This document shows positions 1-8,412 of a stretch of DNA of 40,055 nucleotides, piece by piece (within the stretch, counting starts at the first letter, position 1; each line of letters starts with the position of its first letter). Source of the stretch: Cyanobacteria bacterium GSL.Bin1 (lineage in GTDB: Bacteria > Cyanobacteriota > Cyanobacteriia > Cyanobacteriales > Rubidibacteraceae); NCBI GenBank assembly GCA_009909085.1, contig JAAANX010000080.1:1-40055 (forward strand), in the 5' to 3' direction. The position numbers were made by a program, and so were the translations under genes. The notes beneath the pieces are model-generated. The model was not told where the DNA came from, searched no databases, and saw nothing but the letters and a program-made list of their open reading frames with translations.

Positions 1-17
1 TTTAGCCAATTAATCCC

Positions 18-629
18 TTATTCCCAAGGAAGCGTCACCCTTTCTAAATCTTCCGGTGTATCGATATCATTTAACATGGGCAGATAATTAATGGTTAATC
101 CGATTGCTTCGGCAATGGCAACCGTTTGCTCTAAAACCAGATGAGTGCCCCAGTCAATGCCTTGGAATAACTCCGGATAAAAACCACATAAACCAATTAA
201 ATAATAACCGCCATCTTCGGCTTTTCCTAAGACTAAATCGTGAGTTGAGAGGGTTTGAAACGCTTGCTGAATTAAATCTGCATTTAAGTCAGGGCAATCA
301 ATGCCAATAATAACAATTTTTTCAATTTCCTGAGTGAAACTTTCTTCTAAAGCAACAATTAACCGTTCTCCTAAATTTCCGTTACTTTGGGGATAATACT
401 GATAGCAACCACCTAGCCAATTTGCCATTAAATTTTCATTCCCATCGGAAAAGTAAACCCGAATATTAACAGTTAGTTGATCGGCTTCTTTTAGGGTGTA
501 TTCTGTTAATTTTTTTTGTAATTGTGCTGCACCTTCTTCTCCTAGTGCAGGAATGAGCCGGGTTTTTGTTTTTCCCGCTTGCGGATAGCGCGTAAAAATG
601 ATTAGGCTTTCTTTGGCAACGTTGGTCAT
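18..629 (-). CDS. DUF2064 / TIGR04282-type glycosyltransferase-like protein
   Basis: A 203-residue cytoplasmic protein. The N-terminus reads IIFTRYPQAGKTKTRL, the nucleotide-sugar-binding signature of the DUF2064 family (GT-A fold, related to MobA-like nucleotidyltransferases), followed by GIDCPDL and EDGGYYLIGL, both typical of the family. Annotation pipelines often name these arsenosugar biosynthesis glycosyltransferases; nothing nearby supports arsenosugar synthesis, so the substrate is unknown. The start ATG sits right at the conserved N-terminus and the length is normal. It lies 44 bp downstream of rsmD on the same strand and may be cotranscribed with it. Confidence 0.85.
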   Translation of the reverse strand: MTNVAKESLIIFTRYPQAGKTKTRLIPALGEEGAAQLQKKLTEYTLKEADQLTVNIRVYFSDGNENLMANWLGGCYQYYPQSNGNLGERLIVALEESFTQEIEKIVIIGIDCPDLNADLIQQAFQTLSTHDLVLGKAEDGGYYLIGLCGFYPELFQGIDWGTHLVLEQTVAIAEAIGLTINYLPMLNDIDTPEDLERVTLPWE

Positions 630-673
630 TATTTAGTTTTTGATCGCTTGATCGCTGATTTAACTTTTCCAGT

Positions 674-1228
674 CTAAAGCAATTCCTTGCTAGATTGTGG
701 TCCTAAGAAAGTTAAGTTGGTGCTACCATATTGTTTTTGCCGAATCAGATTTAAATGATCGATCGCTTGATATTGCCATTGTTTTGGATCATGCTCGATC
801 GCGATTTCTCCATCTTTCGCTAATAATCCTAAATGAGTAATTTCATTTAAAACTGGGTCATACAAGTGACTCGCATAAGGGGGATCAAAATAAATTAAAT
901 CAAACTGTTGTCCCTGCAAATTATTTAATTTCTCAGGTAGATTGCCCTTAATCACTTGCCATTGCTGTTCGTCGGTCGCAACTTTTTGCCAGTTTTTTTG
1001 GATAATTTGGCAAGCCCGTCGGTTTTGTTCAATTCCCACAAGAACATGAACGCCCCGACATAATGCCTCTGCACCCATCGTCCCATTTCCGGCACATAAA
1101 TCAAGCCAACGCGCCCCCTCAATTTGCATTTGCCAAATGTTAAATACAGCCTCTCGCACTCTTCCAGAAGTGGGACGGGTTTGTTGTCCGGGTAAGGTTT
1201 TTAAGAGGCGATTGCCATAAATTCGCAT
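674..1228 (-). CDS. rsmD: 16S rRNA (guanine-966-N2)-methyltransferase RsmD
   Basis: A 184-residue SAM-dependent methyltransferase expected to methylate G966 of 16S rRNA during 30S assembly. The N-terminus MRIYGNRLLKTLPGQQTRPT and VREAVFNIW are RsmD hallmarks. LDLCAGNGTMGAEAL is the SAM-binding loop and DLIYFDPPYAS carries the catalytic DPPY motif of amino-methylating enzymes. Length is typical. The DUF2064 gene follows closely on the same strand; two tandem-repeat blocks lie upstream. Confidence 0.95.
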   Translation of the reverse strand: MRIYGNRLLKTLPGQQTRPTSGRVREAVFNIWQMQIEGARWLDLCAGNGTMGAEALCRGVHVLVGIEQNRRACQIIQKNWQKVATDEQQWQVIKGNLPEKLNNLQGQQFDLIYFDPPYASHLYDPVLNEITHLGLLAKDGEIAIEHDPKQWQYQAIDHLNLIRQKQYGSTNLTFLGPQSSKELL

Positions 1229-1276
1229 ACTATCTTCAAGGGATCAATTTTTGTGACAGATTGAATTGATCAGAGA

Positions 1277-1300
1277 GACAAGGGGACAAGGTGACAAGGA
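1277..1300. repeat. Tandem octamer repeat, three copies
   Basis: Three contiguous 8-bp units, GACAAGGG, GACAAGGT and GACAAGGA, lie in the gap between the 295-residue gene and rsmD. Only the last base of each unit varies. This is a short tandemly repeated sequence of the kind common between cyanobacterial genes; no function is evident. Confidence 0.75.
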
Positions 1301-1322
1301 GAATTTTTTATTGCCTATTGTC

Positions 1323-1364
1323 TAATAACTAATGACTAATGACTAATGACCAATGACTAATGAT
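1323..1364. repeat. Heptanucleotide tandem repeat (STRR), six units
   Basis: Six contiguous heptamers: TAATAAC, TAATGAC three times, CAATGAC and TAATGAT. They end two bases before the stop codon of the minus-strand gene at 1366. Degenerate heptamers of this kind are known as STRR repeats in cyanobacteria. Related heptads recur at 6442-6462 and 38000-38027 in this window. Confidence 0.85.
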
Positions 1365-1365
1365 A

Positions 1366-2253
1366 TTAAATTTCAGCGTAAGCCCGATTAATTAAACGTC
1401 TGGCAATCGTTTGGGTGCCAGTATGTTCATAATAATTGGTTGTCATGTCTAAAAAAGCTGCCAAATAGTCGAGTTGTTCATCAGAAAATTCAACAAAACT
1501 CTCAATATTATTCATCACTTTTTTTGGGGTTAAATCTTTGCGTTCCACAAAGTCTCCCATCCAACTTTTAACGGAACCAAATGCTTCGCTGATAAACCCA
1601 AGTTGGCTATTCGTATCATCCCCAGGAATGAAACCTTTGACACTTTGAAAAACTTTGTTGTCTTCTAACTCGTCCGTATCCGTATTATTGATAATACCTT
1701 GCGCTTTCTGGATAAAATCAGGCCCAAGGGGAATTAAACCATCTAAGCAAACTAAAGCTGCCATCCGCATGATATCTTCTCCTTCATAATCCGCCAAGGA
1801 ATTAACAAAGTCGCCAATACTATCACCAGGAATGCCGTTAATTTGGCAAAAAGCAACTAATTCAATGACCGTCTTAAGGGCTAAATCAATACTTTGCGCT
1901 TTGTCGGCTTTGGGCGTAATTTTATTGAGAAAACCGAGTAAGGGGATGCGTTCTCCCACTTTATTGGCTAAAGCCGCACTGGCTAAAGCAGTATCGGTGC
2001 GATCAACGGTTTGATATAACCAAAGGGCATTTTGATAGCCTTGCGTTTTATCATTAAATAACCATACCGCGCGATCGCCGATTTGTTGGATTAATCCTTC
2101 GTCGTCTTCCCCGGTAACGGTACGAATCATATTTTCAAAACCAACAATATTTTCCCATTCTCCGGGAACAACAAAATCTAACGCCTTGAGAACACGAACA
2201 GTAATATTTTGTTCAGGAAGTTCATCCACTAATTGGAAAATTGGTTTAGACAT
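1366..2253 (-). CDS. Conserved-looking hypothetical protein, 295 residues
   Basis: I do not recognise a family. It is an acidic, mostly alpha-helical soluble protein without a signal peptide or membrane segment. Helical blocks are separated by short Gly/Asp turns, for example around VPGEWENIVGF and GIPGDSIGDF. A C-terminal block with FSDEQLDYLAAFLDMT ends in RRLINRAYAEI. Codon use and embedded HIP1 sites match the neighbouring genes, and the frame is clean, so I take it as real. It is the first of three minus-strand genes of unknown function. Confidence 0.8.
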   Translation of the reverse strand: MSKPIFQLVDELPEQNITVRVLKALDFVVPGEWENIVGFENMIRTVTGEDDEGLIQQIGDRAVWLFNDKTQGYQNALWLYQTVDRTDTALASAALANKVGERIPLLGFLNKITPKADKAQSIDLALKTVIELVAFCQINGIPGDSIGDFVNSLADYEGEDIMRMAALVCLDGLIPLGPDFIQKAQGIINNTDTDELEDNKVFQSVKGFIPGDDTNSQLGFISEAFGSVKSWMGDFVERKDLTPKKVMNNIESFVEFSDEQLDYLAAFLDMTTNYYEHTGTQTIARRLINRAYAEI

Positions 2254-2319
2254 AATTTAAGTGACCAAGGTGAATGTTGTGGTGAGATCAGGGGTTGATA
2301 GATTACTCAACCGAAAATA

Positions 2320-2781
2320 CTAATTTGACTCTTCTAAAGTGGTTTCACCACTATCATTATCATCATTTCGATTGGGCTGCGACGCTTCGCGAATGGGACC
2401 ATTATATTTGACGTTGATCTCACCGCTATTCGTATCAACAACAACGACACTTTTAATGGTATATTCCTCAGCTGTGGGACGCCTACCTTGAAAGGTAAAT
2501 TGCCAAACTCCCTTCCCAAGCTGTTTATAATCTGTTCGTTGCGCCGGTCCGTGCATCGCTGGTTCGGGTCGATATTGACTTAAACCGCCATTGGCTTGTT
2601 CGGCTGCTTGACGGGCTAGATTTTTGGCACGGTTGAGTTGGACTAACCGACTATATTCAATTTCCAAAGACGAGGGTTCTTCGGTGTCCGTTTGGGCTTG
2701 CAATGAGAGGGGATAACCAAAGACCATTAGGGGCGCGATCGCGCCAATGAGAATTGTTTTGATTTGCAGATGATGATCCAT
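2320..2781 (-). CDS. Exported hypothetical protein
   Basis: A 153-residue protein with a Sec signal peptide: KTILIGAIAPLMVFGYPLSLQA followed by a likely cleavage before QTDTEEP. The mature part has a helical segment rich in Ala, Arg and Gln (residues about 45-65), then a beta-rich stretch with GKGVWQFTFQGRRPT and VVVVDTNSGEINVKYNGP. It ends in an acidic Asn/Asp/Glu tail. It is probably periplasmic. No family recognised. It lies 66 bp upstream of the 295-residue gene on the same strand. Confidence 0.75.
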   Translation of the reverse strand: MDHHLQIKTILIGAIAPLMVFGYPLSLQAQTDTEEPSSLEIEYSRLVQLNRAKNLARQAAEQANGGLSQYRPEPAMHGPAQRTDYKQLGKGVWQFTFQGRRPTAEEYTIKSVVVVDTNSGEINVKYNGPIREASQPNRNDDNDSGETTLEESN

Positions 2782-2909
2782 ATCTTGTAACCCAGTTAAT
2801 CCTGCTTTCGCGAACTAGATACCGCTCTTCATTGTACTCCTTAACCCTTTTCTAATGAAAAAGGAGCTTCCCGATTTTGGACGTGATTTTTTTTTCAATC
2901 AAGGAATGC

Positions 2910-3428
2910 TTAAAGTTCTGCCAACGTTTCTAAATCGAATTTTTTGAGCCATTCTTGACGACTATTTTCATCAAATGTTTCGTTACGAGACACAATTTTG
3001 ACCTGATACCGATTATTAACTAAGACAGCCGTTGCTTTACTGCCTTGGTTGACCACTGGATAATTTTGCAAGGTTTGTTGGCTATCTTGGAACTTCTTGG
3101 TAGCGGTGGGGTTATTGGCAACATCAGAAATAGACATTAACGCCATTTCTTGTCCATCTTGTTTTAACTTTGCTTGGGCAAACCCTCGTTTTTCTTGAGT
3201 ATAAACCACCTGATAGCTGTTTTGATTTTTAGGAAAATAACGGTTCAGTTCTCCGCCTTTTACTGCCTCTTCTGTAACCGCGCCTGAGCCCGAAGCAGTG
3301 CTTTCTTGCTGGGCTGTATCAAAACGAGAGGGGGGTTGATCGCTAGTACAAGCCGGTGTCATTAAAAACAGCGTTAGCACTAAAAAAATCGCAGCAATAT
3401 GACGAATGTTTAACATATTTTTTAGCAT
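2910..3428 (-). CDS. Putative lipoprotein
   Basis: About 172 residues if started at MLKNMLNIRH. That start gives a normal signal (HIAAIFLVLTLFLM) and a lipobox-like TPAC with Cys for lipid attachment. The open frame reaches 3470, but the extra N-terminal residues there would precede the signal, so I prefer 3428. After a low-complexity linker, the mature domain (from about RYFPKNQNSYQVVYTQEKRG) looks like a small alpha/beta fold. It loosely recalls cyanobacterial thylakoid lumenal lipoproteins but lacks recognisable PsbP or PsbQ motifs. Function unknown. Confidence 0.75.
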   Translation of the reverse strand: MLKNMLNIRHIAAIFLVLTLFLMTPACTSDQPPSRFDTAQQESTASGSGAVTEEAVKGGELNRYFPKNQNSYQVVYTQEKRGFAQAKLKQDGQEMALMSISDVANNPTATKKFQDSQQTLQNYPVVNQGSKATAVLVNNRYQVKIVSRNETFDENSRQEWLKKFDLETLAEL

Positions 3429-3539
3429 TTGAGGTAAATTGAATCGGCAAAAGGTTCGGTTAACCAACAAACCAAAAGAAACAAGGTTTGACTAATCTTA
3501 TATTACGATAGAAGAAGACCGCTATTTGGAGGGTGCGTC

Positions 3540-3914
3540 GTGAACCAGAATTTCCCAAAAATTGCCCAATTGAATCTCTCTGGGATTGGCTGTTGGTTGA
3601 CACTAATTTTGGGTGCTTTGTTACTAACCTCAGTGGGGCTAGGTTGGGTCGTCAATAGTGTCATGATTGTTTTAGGCATAATGATCATTCTCCCTGTAAT
3701 TGCGCTGGTAGGGGTGCAATGGTGGCTCAAGCGCAATCTTGTTGAGGATGAATGTCCCGTTTGCCAGTATCAGTTTACTGGATTCAATGGCACTATGTCC
3801 CGTTGTCCCAATTGCAGTGAACCCCTTAAAATTGAAAACGGAAAATTCCAGCGCATTACTCCTCCCGGTACAATTGATGTGGAAGCAGTTGATGTTGATG
3901 CCTCTTCTGAGTAA
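3540..3914 (+). CDS. Membrane-anchored zinc-ribbon protein
   Basis: A 124-residue protein starting at GTG. Two hydrophobic segments (about residues 15-37 and 39-60) are followed by a cytoplasmic-looking zinc ribbon with Cys72-x2-Cys75 and Cys89-x2-Cys92 (CPVCQYQF and CPNCSEPL). The C-terminus is acidic. The GTG is preceded by GGAGGG about 7 bases upstream, which supports this start. It is divergent from the lipoprotein gene. Function unknown. Confidence 0.8.
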   Translation: MNQNFPKIAQLNLSGIGCWLTLILGALLLTSVGLGWVVNSVMIVLGIMIILPVIALVGVQWWLKRNLVEDECPVCQYQFTGFNGTMSRCPNCSEPLKIENGKFQRITPPGTIDVEAVDVDASSE

Positions 3915-4225
3915 AATCTAGCATATTTGCCCCCTCAGAGATAGCGTTAACTTCAGTCAAGAAAAAAAGATTGATTGTGACTGAGAATGTTGGGAAAAAT
4001 GCCTTTTTTGCCGCCTCAAGGCGTTATCTTCCACAAGGAACTGGTAAAGGCGATGCACCTCCGGTGCCGGCGAAGCCATCGCGCAAGAAAAAATGAGTAA
4101 CTTTAAACGATTTAACTGTTGCATGTGACCAGGTTTGTGCCAGTTTCTCAACAATTTTAAGGCGGTTATAAAATACGATATTGTTAACACAGGAAACATT
4201 CCTCTATAGTTGCCAACTCTAAATT
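3915..4225. other. Intergenic region with stem-loops upstream of the FIST gene
   Basis: I accept no gene here. It holds a short perfect hairpin (CGCC-TCAA-GGCG, 4012-4023) and a nested stem-loop at 4050-4082. In the latter, GCGATG pairs with CATCGC around an inner CACC/GGTG stem, giving a GC-rich island in AT-rich surroundings. Both look like small dispersed palindromic repeats. The FIST promoter presumably lies in the AT-rich 4140-4225 part. Confidence 0.6.
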
Positions 4226-5479
4226 ATGACTGAGCAAATCCAGTGGGTAAACGCTATCTCAACTCGTCTCTCACTAGAGGCAGCCATTTCTGACGTAACC
4301 GAACGGATTCAACAAAAGTTATCGGGTTCCCCTGATTTAGGATTTTTATTTATTTCTTCTGCTTATGCAAGTGAATACCCTCGTTTAGTGCCTCTAATTC
4401 GAGAAAAGCTCCCGATTTCAGTTTTAATTGGCAGTGGTGGCGGTGGAATTGTTGGTATTGATGAAGAAAATCAAGCCCAAGAAATTGAAGGGAATCCGGC
4501 GCTAAGCCTGACGGTTGCCCATTTGCCGGAAGTTAATATCCAAGGGTTTCATATTAGTGCGGATCAAATTCCCGATTTAGACAGTGCAGCGAGTGCTTGG
4601 ACCGATTTAACCGGAGTTGCACCGGCGGAAGACCCGGATTTTATCCTCCTGGCTGATCCGTTCTTTTCTAAAGTGAATGATCTATTGGAAGGACTGGATT
4701 TTGCCTATCCCAACGCGAAAAAAGTAGGCGGGTTAGCCAGTGCAATGACAATGGGGATGCAGACGGGTTTATTTTATGAAACCGCCTCAGAAGAGACAAT
4801 GGCGTTGGTGAAAGAAGGCATTGTTGGCGTTGCCTTGAGTGGCAATATCGAAATGGATGCCATTGTCGCCCAAGGCTGTCGTCCGGTGGGTCCTCAATAT
4901 CAGATTACCCAAGGGGAACGAAATGTCCTAGCAGAAGTTGCCGAAGTAAACGGGAATGGCACAGAAGCCGCCAAACCCCCACTACAAGCGCTTAGAGAAC
5001 TGATGAATGAGTTAAGCCCCGAAGATCAGCAACTGGCGCAAGATTCGCTATTCTTAGGGATTGCCAGAGATGAGTTTAAGTTAGAGTTACAGCAAGGGGA
5101 TTTCTTAATTCGGAACTTGTTAGGGGTTGACCCGAAAGTGGGCGCGATCGCGGTGGGTGATAAATTACGCCCCGGACAACGGATTCAGTTTCATCTCCGG
5201 GATGGCAATACCTCTGCTGAAGATTTAGAAGTGCTTTTAGAACAATACCAGGAACAAGAAAAAACTTCGATGCCGATTGGGGCATTACTGTTTTCTTGTT
5301 TAGGACGGGGGAAAGAGTTATACGGAAAACCGAATTTTGATTCGGGCTTGTTTCGTCAATATCTCCATCAGATTCCAGTCGGCGGATTTTTCTGTAACGG
5401 CGAAATTGGTCCAGTTGGGAAGCAAACCTTCTTACACGGCTACACTTCTTCCTTTGCTATCTTCAGAAAACCCCAGTAA
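4226..5479 (+). CDS. FIST domain sensory protein
   Basis: A 417-residue soluble protein with FIST_N (about residues 30-230) followed by FIST_C (about 240-400). Family features are a glycine-rich GSGGGGIVG after the first strand-helix pair, ADPFFSKVNDLLEGLDFAYP and KKVGGLASA in the N-terminal domain, and LFSCLGRGKELYG plus GFFCNGEIGPVG near the end. FIST proteins are proposed small-ligand (amino-acid) sensors in signalling. Here no kinase or GGDEF domain is attached, so it is a stand-alone ligand-binding protein. A nested-hairpin element follows directly. Confidence 0.9.
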   Translation: MTEQIQWVNAISTRLSLEAAISDVTERIQQKLSGSPDLGFLFISSAYASEYPRLVPLIREKLPISVLIGSGGGGIVGIDEENQAQEIEGNPALSLTVAHLPEVNIQGFHISADQIPDLDSAASAWTDLTGVAPAEDPDFILLADPFFSKVNDLLEGLDFAYPNAKKVGGLASAMTMGMQTGLFYETASEETMALVKEGIVGVALSGNIEMDAIVAQGCRPVGPQYQITQGERNVLAEVAEVNGNGTEAAKPPLQALRELMNELSPEDQQLAQDSLFLGIARDEFKLELQQGDFLIRNLLGVDPKVGAIAVGDKLRPGQRIQFHLRDGNTSAEDLEVLLEQYQEQEKTSMPIGALLFSCLGRGKELYGKPNFDSGLFRQYLHQIPVGGFFCNGEIGPVGKQTFLHGYTSSFAIFRKPQ

Positions 5480-5496
5480 AGTGAAAGGGAAGGAGA

Positions 5497-5604
5497 GTCA
5501 AAGATTACGCCTTCCTAAACCGCGGAATGCGGTGCCGCTTTCCAACTGGAATTCGATTCCAGTTGGGTCGGCACGGAAGGCGCCTGCTTTGACCGTTGGT
5601 CAAA
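5497..5604. repeat. Nested multi-arm inverted-repeat element
   Basis: From outside in, GTCAAAG (5497-5503) pairs with CTTTGAC (5587-5593), CGCCTTCC (5508-5515) with GGAAGGCG (5575-5582), GTGCCG (5532-5537) with CGGCAC (5569-5574), and CCAACTGGAAT (5542-5552) with ATTCCAGTTGG (5556-5566) around a TCG loop. A side hairpin ACCGC/GCGGT sits at 5519-5533. An alternative hairpin TTTGACC-GTT-GGTCAAA (5588-5604) competes with the outer stem. It lies between the FIST and TPR genes. It may be a structured RNA, an attenuator, or a small palindromic mobile element. Confidence 0.8.
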
Positions 5605-5627
5605 TTACTGATTAAAGCTAACGAATA

Positions 5628-6446
5628 ATGAAAATGCGTATCTTACTTAGTTTACTTATACTCATCTTTTTATTCAGTTTCCCCACTCCCAGTTGGGCGC
5701 AAACTAGTGATTCTCCGACCCAAGTCACGGAAGAACAACTCCAACGAGGCGATGAAATTGCCGATAAAGCCTTTCAAGCCCTAAAAGAAGGGAATTTTGC
5801 TCAATCGGAAGATTATTGGGGAGAGTTGATTGAATTATTTCCCAGAAATCCAGCCGTATGGAGTAATCGTGGCAATGTGCGCTTGAGTCAAAGCAAAATT
5901 GAAAGCGCGATCGCGGACTATAATCACGCCATTGCTTTGGCACCCAATCAACCGGATCCCTACCTGAATCGGGGGATTGCCTATGAAATTATGGGAAACT
6001 GGGAAAAGGCAATTGCTGATTATGACACGGTGTTAGACCTCAATCCGGAAGATGCGATGGCGTATAATAACCGGGGCAATGCTAAAGCAGGAAAAGGCGA
6101 CTACACAGCAGCAATTCCTGACTACGAGGAAGCGGCATCGCTTAATCCTAACTTTGCGATCGCCCGTTCCAACGCAGCCCTCAGTCATTATCAAGTTGGG
6201 GATGAGAAAGAAGCCATTGATGAAACCCGCAACCTGGTTCGCAAATATCCCAATTTCCCCGATGTCCGTGCTGCTTTAACGGCGATGTTATGGGCGCAAG
6301 GAAAAGAAGGGGAAGCAGAAAGCAATTGGGTGGCTGTGGTTGGTAGCGATTCCCGTTATCGGGATATTGAATGGCTAGAAACGGTTCGACGTTGGCCCCC
6401 TCGGATGGTGGAAGCCCTCGATAACTTTCTCTCCTTGAATAATTAG
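5628..6446 (+). CDS. Exported tetratricopeptide repeat protein
   Basis: 272 residues. A signal peptide (ILLSLLILIFLFSFPTPSWA, cleavage before QTSDSP) is followed by about four TPR units, for example AVWSNRGNVRLSQSKIESAI, DPYLNRGIAYEIMGNWEKAI and MAYNNRGNAKAGKGDYTAAI. A non-repeat C-terminus contains RRWPPRMVEALDNFL. It probably acts as a periplasmic or lumenal protein-protein adaptor. The start ATG lies 24 bp after the hairpin element; a heptad repeat overlaps the stop codon. Confidence 0.85.
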   Translation: MKMRILLSLLILIFLFSFPTPSWAQTSDSPTQVTEEQLQRGDEIADKAFQALKEGNFAQSEDYWGELIELFPRNPAVWSNRGNVRLSQSKIESAIADYNHAIALAPNQPDPYLNRGIAYEIMGNWEKAIADYDTVLDLNPEDAMAYNNRGNAKAGKGDYTAAIPDYEEAASLNPNFAIARSNAALSHYQVGDEKEAIDETRNLVRKYPNFPDVRAALTAMLWAQGKEGEAESNWVAVVGSDSRYRDIEWLETVRRWPPRMVEALDNFLSLNN

Positions 6447-6462
6447 TCATTAGCTATTAGTG
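6442..6462. repeat. Heptanucleotide STRR, three units, overlapping a stop codon
   Basis: ATTAGTC, ATTAGCT and ATTAGTG follow one another, and the first contains the TAG stop of the TPR gene. This is the reverse complement class of the TAATGAC heptads at 1323-1364. Confidence 0.6.
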
Positions 6463-6488
6463 ATCAAGTTACAAACAAAAAAGACGTA

Positions 6489-6499
6489 GGGCGTAGCCC
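6489..6499. repeat. Short palindrome GGGC-GTA-GCCC before uvrC
   Basis: A perfect 4-bp stem with GTA loop inside GACGTAGGGCGTAGCCCGCG, ending 9 bp before the uvrC start. GGGCGTAGCCC-type palindromes are common dispersed elements in cyanobacteria. It occupies the place where a ribosome binding site would be. Confidence 0.6.
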
Positions 6500-6508
6500 G
6501 CGCCAAAC

Positions 6509-8392
6509 ATGATCAAGGATAAAGAACCACTTCAGGACAATTTAATTCAGCAACCGGAACAACTCGAAGCCCGTTTGCAAGACATTCCGCTGCAACCAGG
6601 GGTTTATTTGATGCGCGATCGCGCCGGCCATATTATTTATATTGGCAAATCCACGAAGCTGCGATCGCGCGTCCGGTCTTATTTTCGTTCGTCCCAAGCC
6701 CTCAGTGAACAAAAGCAACTCATGGTGCAGCAAATTGCTGATATTGAGTTCATTGTCACCGATACCGAAGCCGAAGCCCTTGCCCTCGAAGCAAATTTAG
6801 TCAAGCAAGAACAGCCCTACTTCAATGTTCTGCTAAAAGATGACAAGAAGTATCCCTATCTTTGTATTACTTGGTCAGAAGACTATCCCCGCATTTTTAT
6901 TACTCGCAAACGACGACGGGGTAACGCAAAAGACCGCTATTACGGTCCTTATGTGGATACGGGGGCACTCCGGCGAACACTGGGCTTAATTAAACGGATT
7001 TTTCCCTTGCGTCAACGTCCGCGACCCCTCTTTAAAGACCGTCCCTGCTTAAACTATGATTTAGGGCGCTGTCCTGGAGTGTGTCAAGCCCTCATTTCCC
7101 CGGAAGACTATCGGCAAACCCTGCAAAAAGTCGCGATGATTTTTCAAGGGCGTTCTCAAGAACTGGTGCGAGACTTAACCGCCCAGATGAAAGAAGCCTC
7201 GGCTAACTTGGAATTTGAACAAGCCGGGAAAATCCGCGATCAGATGCAAGCGCTACAACAACTCAATGCTAATCAAAAAGTTTCTCTTCCTGATGATACG
7301 GTTTCTCGTGACGCGATCGCGATTATTTCTAATCATCAACACGCCTCGATTCAACTCTTTCAAATCCGTGCCGGAAAACTCGTAGGACGACTGGGCTTTT
7401 TTGCCGATGTTTCTCCAGCCGTGAATCGGGAAGATATCTTACAACGGGTAATTCAAGACCATTATGCTTTCGTGGATGCTGTAGAAATTCCCAGTGAAAT
7501 TCTTTTACCACAGGCGCTGCCTGACCAAGATATCATCAGCCATTGGTTAAGCGAACGCAAAGGACGCAAAGTTGCTCTGACAGTCCCGCAACGCCAAGCA
7601 AAAGCAGAATTGATTGCCATGGTGGAAGAAAATGCCCGCCATGAGCTGGAAAGGACACAGCGGGTGGCAGATCGCAATCAACAAAGCTCGCAAGACTTAG
7701 CAGATATCTTAGACCTCCCCGAAGCGCCACGTCGTATCGAAGGCTACGATATTTCTCATATTCAAGGATCAAATGCCGTGGGATCGCAAGTCGTTTTTAT
7801 TGATGGCATTCCCGCCAAGCAGCATTACCGTCGTTATAAAATTAAGGATGCTAATGTCCGTGCCGGTCACTCCGATGATTTTGCCAGTTTAGCGGAAGTC
7901 ATCCGGCGTCGCTTTCGCAAGTATGCAGAAAATCCCGATTTACCCCGACAAGAAGACAGTGAGTTTCCCGATCTAGTCATGATTGATGGGGGGAAAGGGC
8001 AACTTTCGGCGGTTGTAGAACAGTTGCAACAGATGAATTTATTAGCTGATGTGGCAGTGATTAGTTTGGCAAAGCAACGGGAAGAAATCTTTTTACCAGG
8101 AGACTCTTTACCCTTAGAGACGGATTCCAACCAACCCGGCGTCCAACTCTTGCGGCGTTTACGAGATGAAGCCCATCGTTTTGCGGTCAGTTTCCATCGT
8201 CAACAACGTACTGCCAAAATGCAGCGATCGCGCTTAGATGACATTCCTGGTTTAGGCTTTCAGCGCCAGCAAACCTTATTGGCTCATTTTCGGTCTTTAG
8301 AATATATCCGTCAAGCCAGTCTAGAACAATTGCAAGCGGTTCCCGGAATTGGGAAAAGTCTAGCGCAACAAATTTATGATTATTTTCATTAG
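6509..8392 (+). CDS. uvrC: Excinuclease ABC subunit C
   Basis: 627 residues, normal UvrC length. It makes the 3' and 5' incisions around lesions with UvrAB in nucleotide excision repair. The order is a GIY-YIG domain ([20 protein letters not shown], about residues 30-105), a Cys-rich segment ([14 protein letters not shown]), a UVR motif binding UvrB ([20 protein letters not shown]), an RNase H-like domain ([19 protein letters not shown] and MIDGGKGQL) and C-terminal helix-hairpin-helix repeats ([16 protein letters not shown] and [16 protein letters not shown]). The start lacks a clear ribosome binding site. It converges on the protease gene with a 20-bp gap. Confidence 0.97.
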   Translation: MIKDKEPLQDNLIQQPEQLEARLQDIPLQPGVYLMRDRAGHIIYIGKSTKLRSRVRSYFRSSQALSEQKQLMVQQIADIEFIVTDTEAEALALEANLVKQEQPYFNVLLKDDKKYPYLCITWSEDYPRIFITRKRRRGNAKDRYYGPYVDTGALRRTLGLIKRIFPLRQRPRPLFKDRPCLNYDLGRCPGVCQALISPEDYRQTLQKVAMIFQGRSQELVRDLTAQMKEASANLEFEQAGKIRDQMQALQQLNANQKVSLPDDTVSRDAIAIISNHQHASIQLFQIRAGKLVGRLGFFADVSPAVNREDILQRVIQDHYAFVDAVEIPSEILLPQALPDQDIISHWLSERKGRKVALTVPQRQAKAELIAMVEENARHELERTQRVADRNQQSSQDLADILDLPEAPRRIEGYDISHIQGSNAVGSQVVFIDGIPAKQHYRRYKIKDANVRAGHSDDFASLAEVIRRRFRKYAENPDLPRQEDSEFPDLVMIDGGKGQLSAVVEQLQQMNLLADVAVISLAKQREEIFLPGDSLPLETDSNQPGVQLLRRLRDEAHRFAVSFHRQQRTAKMQRSRLDDIPGLGFQRQQTLLAHFRSLEYIRQASLEQLQAVPGIGKSLAQQIYDYFH

Positions 8393-8412
8393 ATTGGATT
8401 TTTAATCACTGA

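Noticed and set aside
3957-4199. 80-residue minus-strand frame before the FIST gene
   Set aside because: No family motif, covers palindromic repeats, basic low-complexity product.
5547-5563. tRNA T-arm-like hairpin CTGGAATTCGATTCCAG
   Set aside because: T-loop bases are out of register and no cloverleaf can be built around it; it belongs to the longer nested palindrome.
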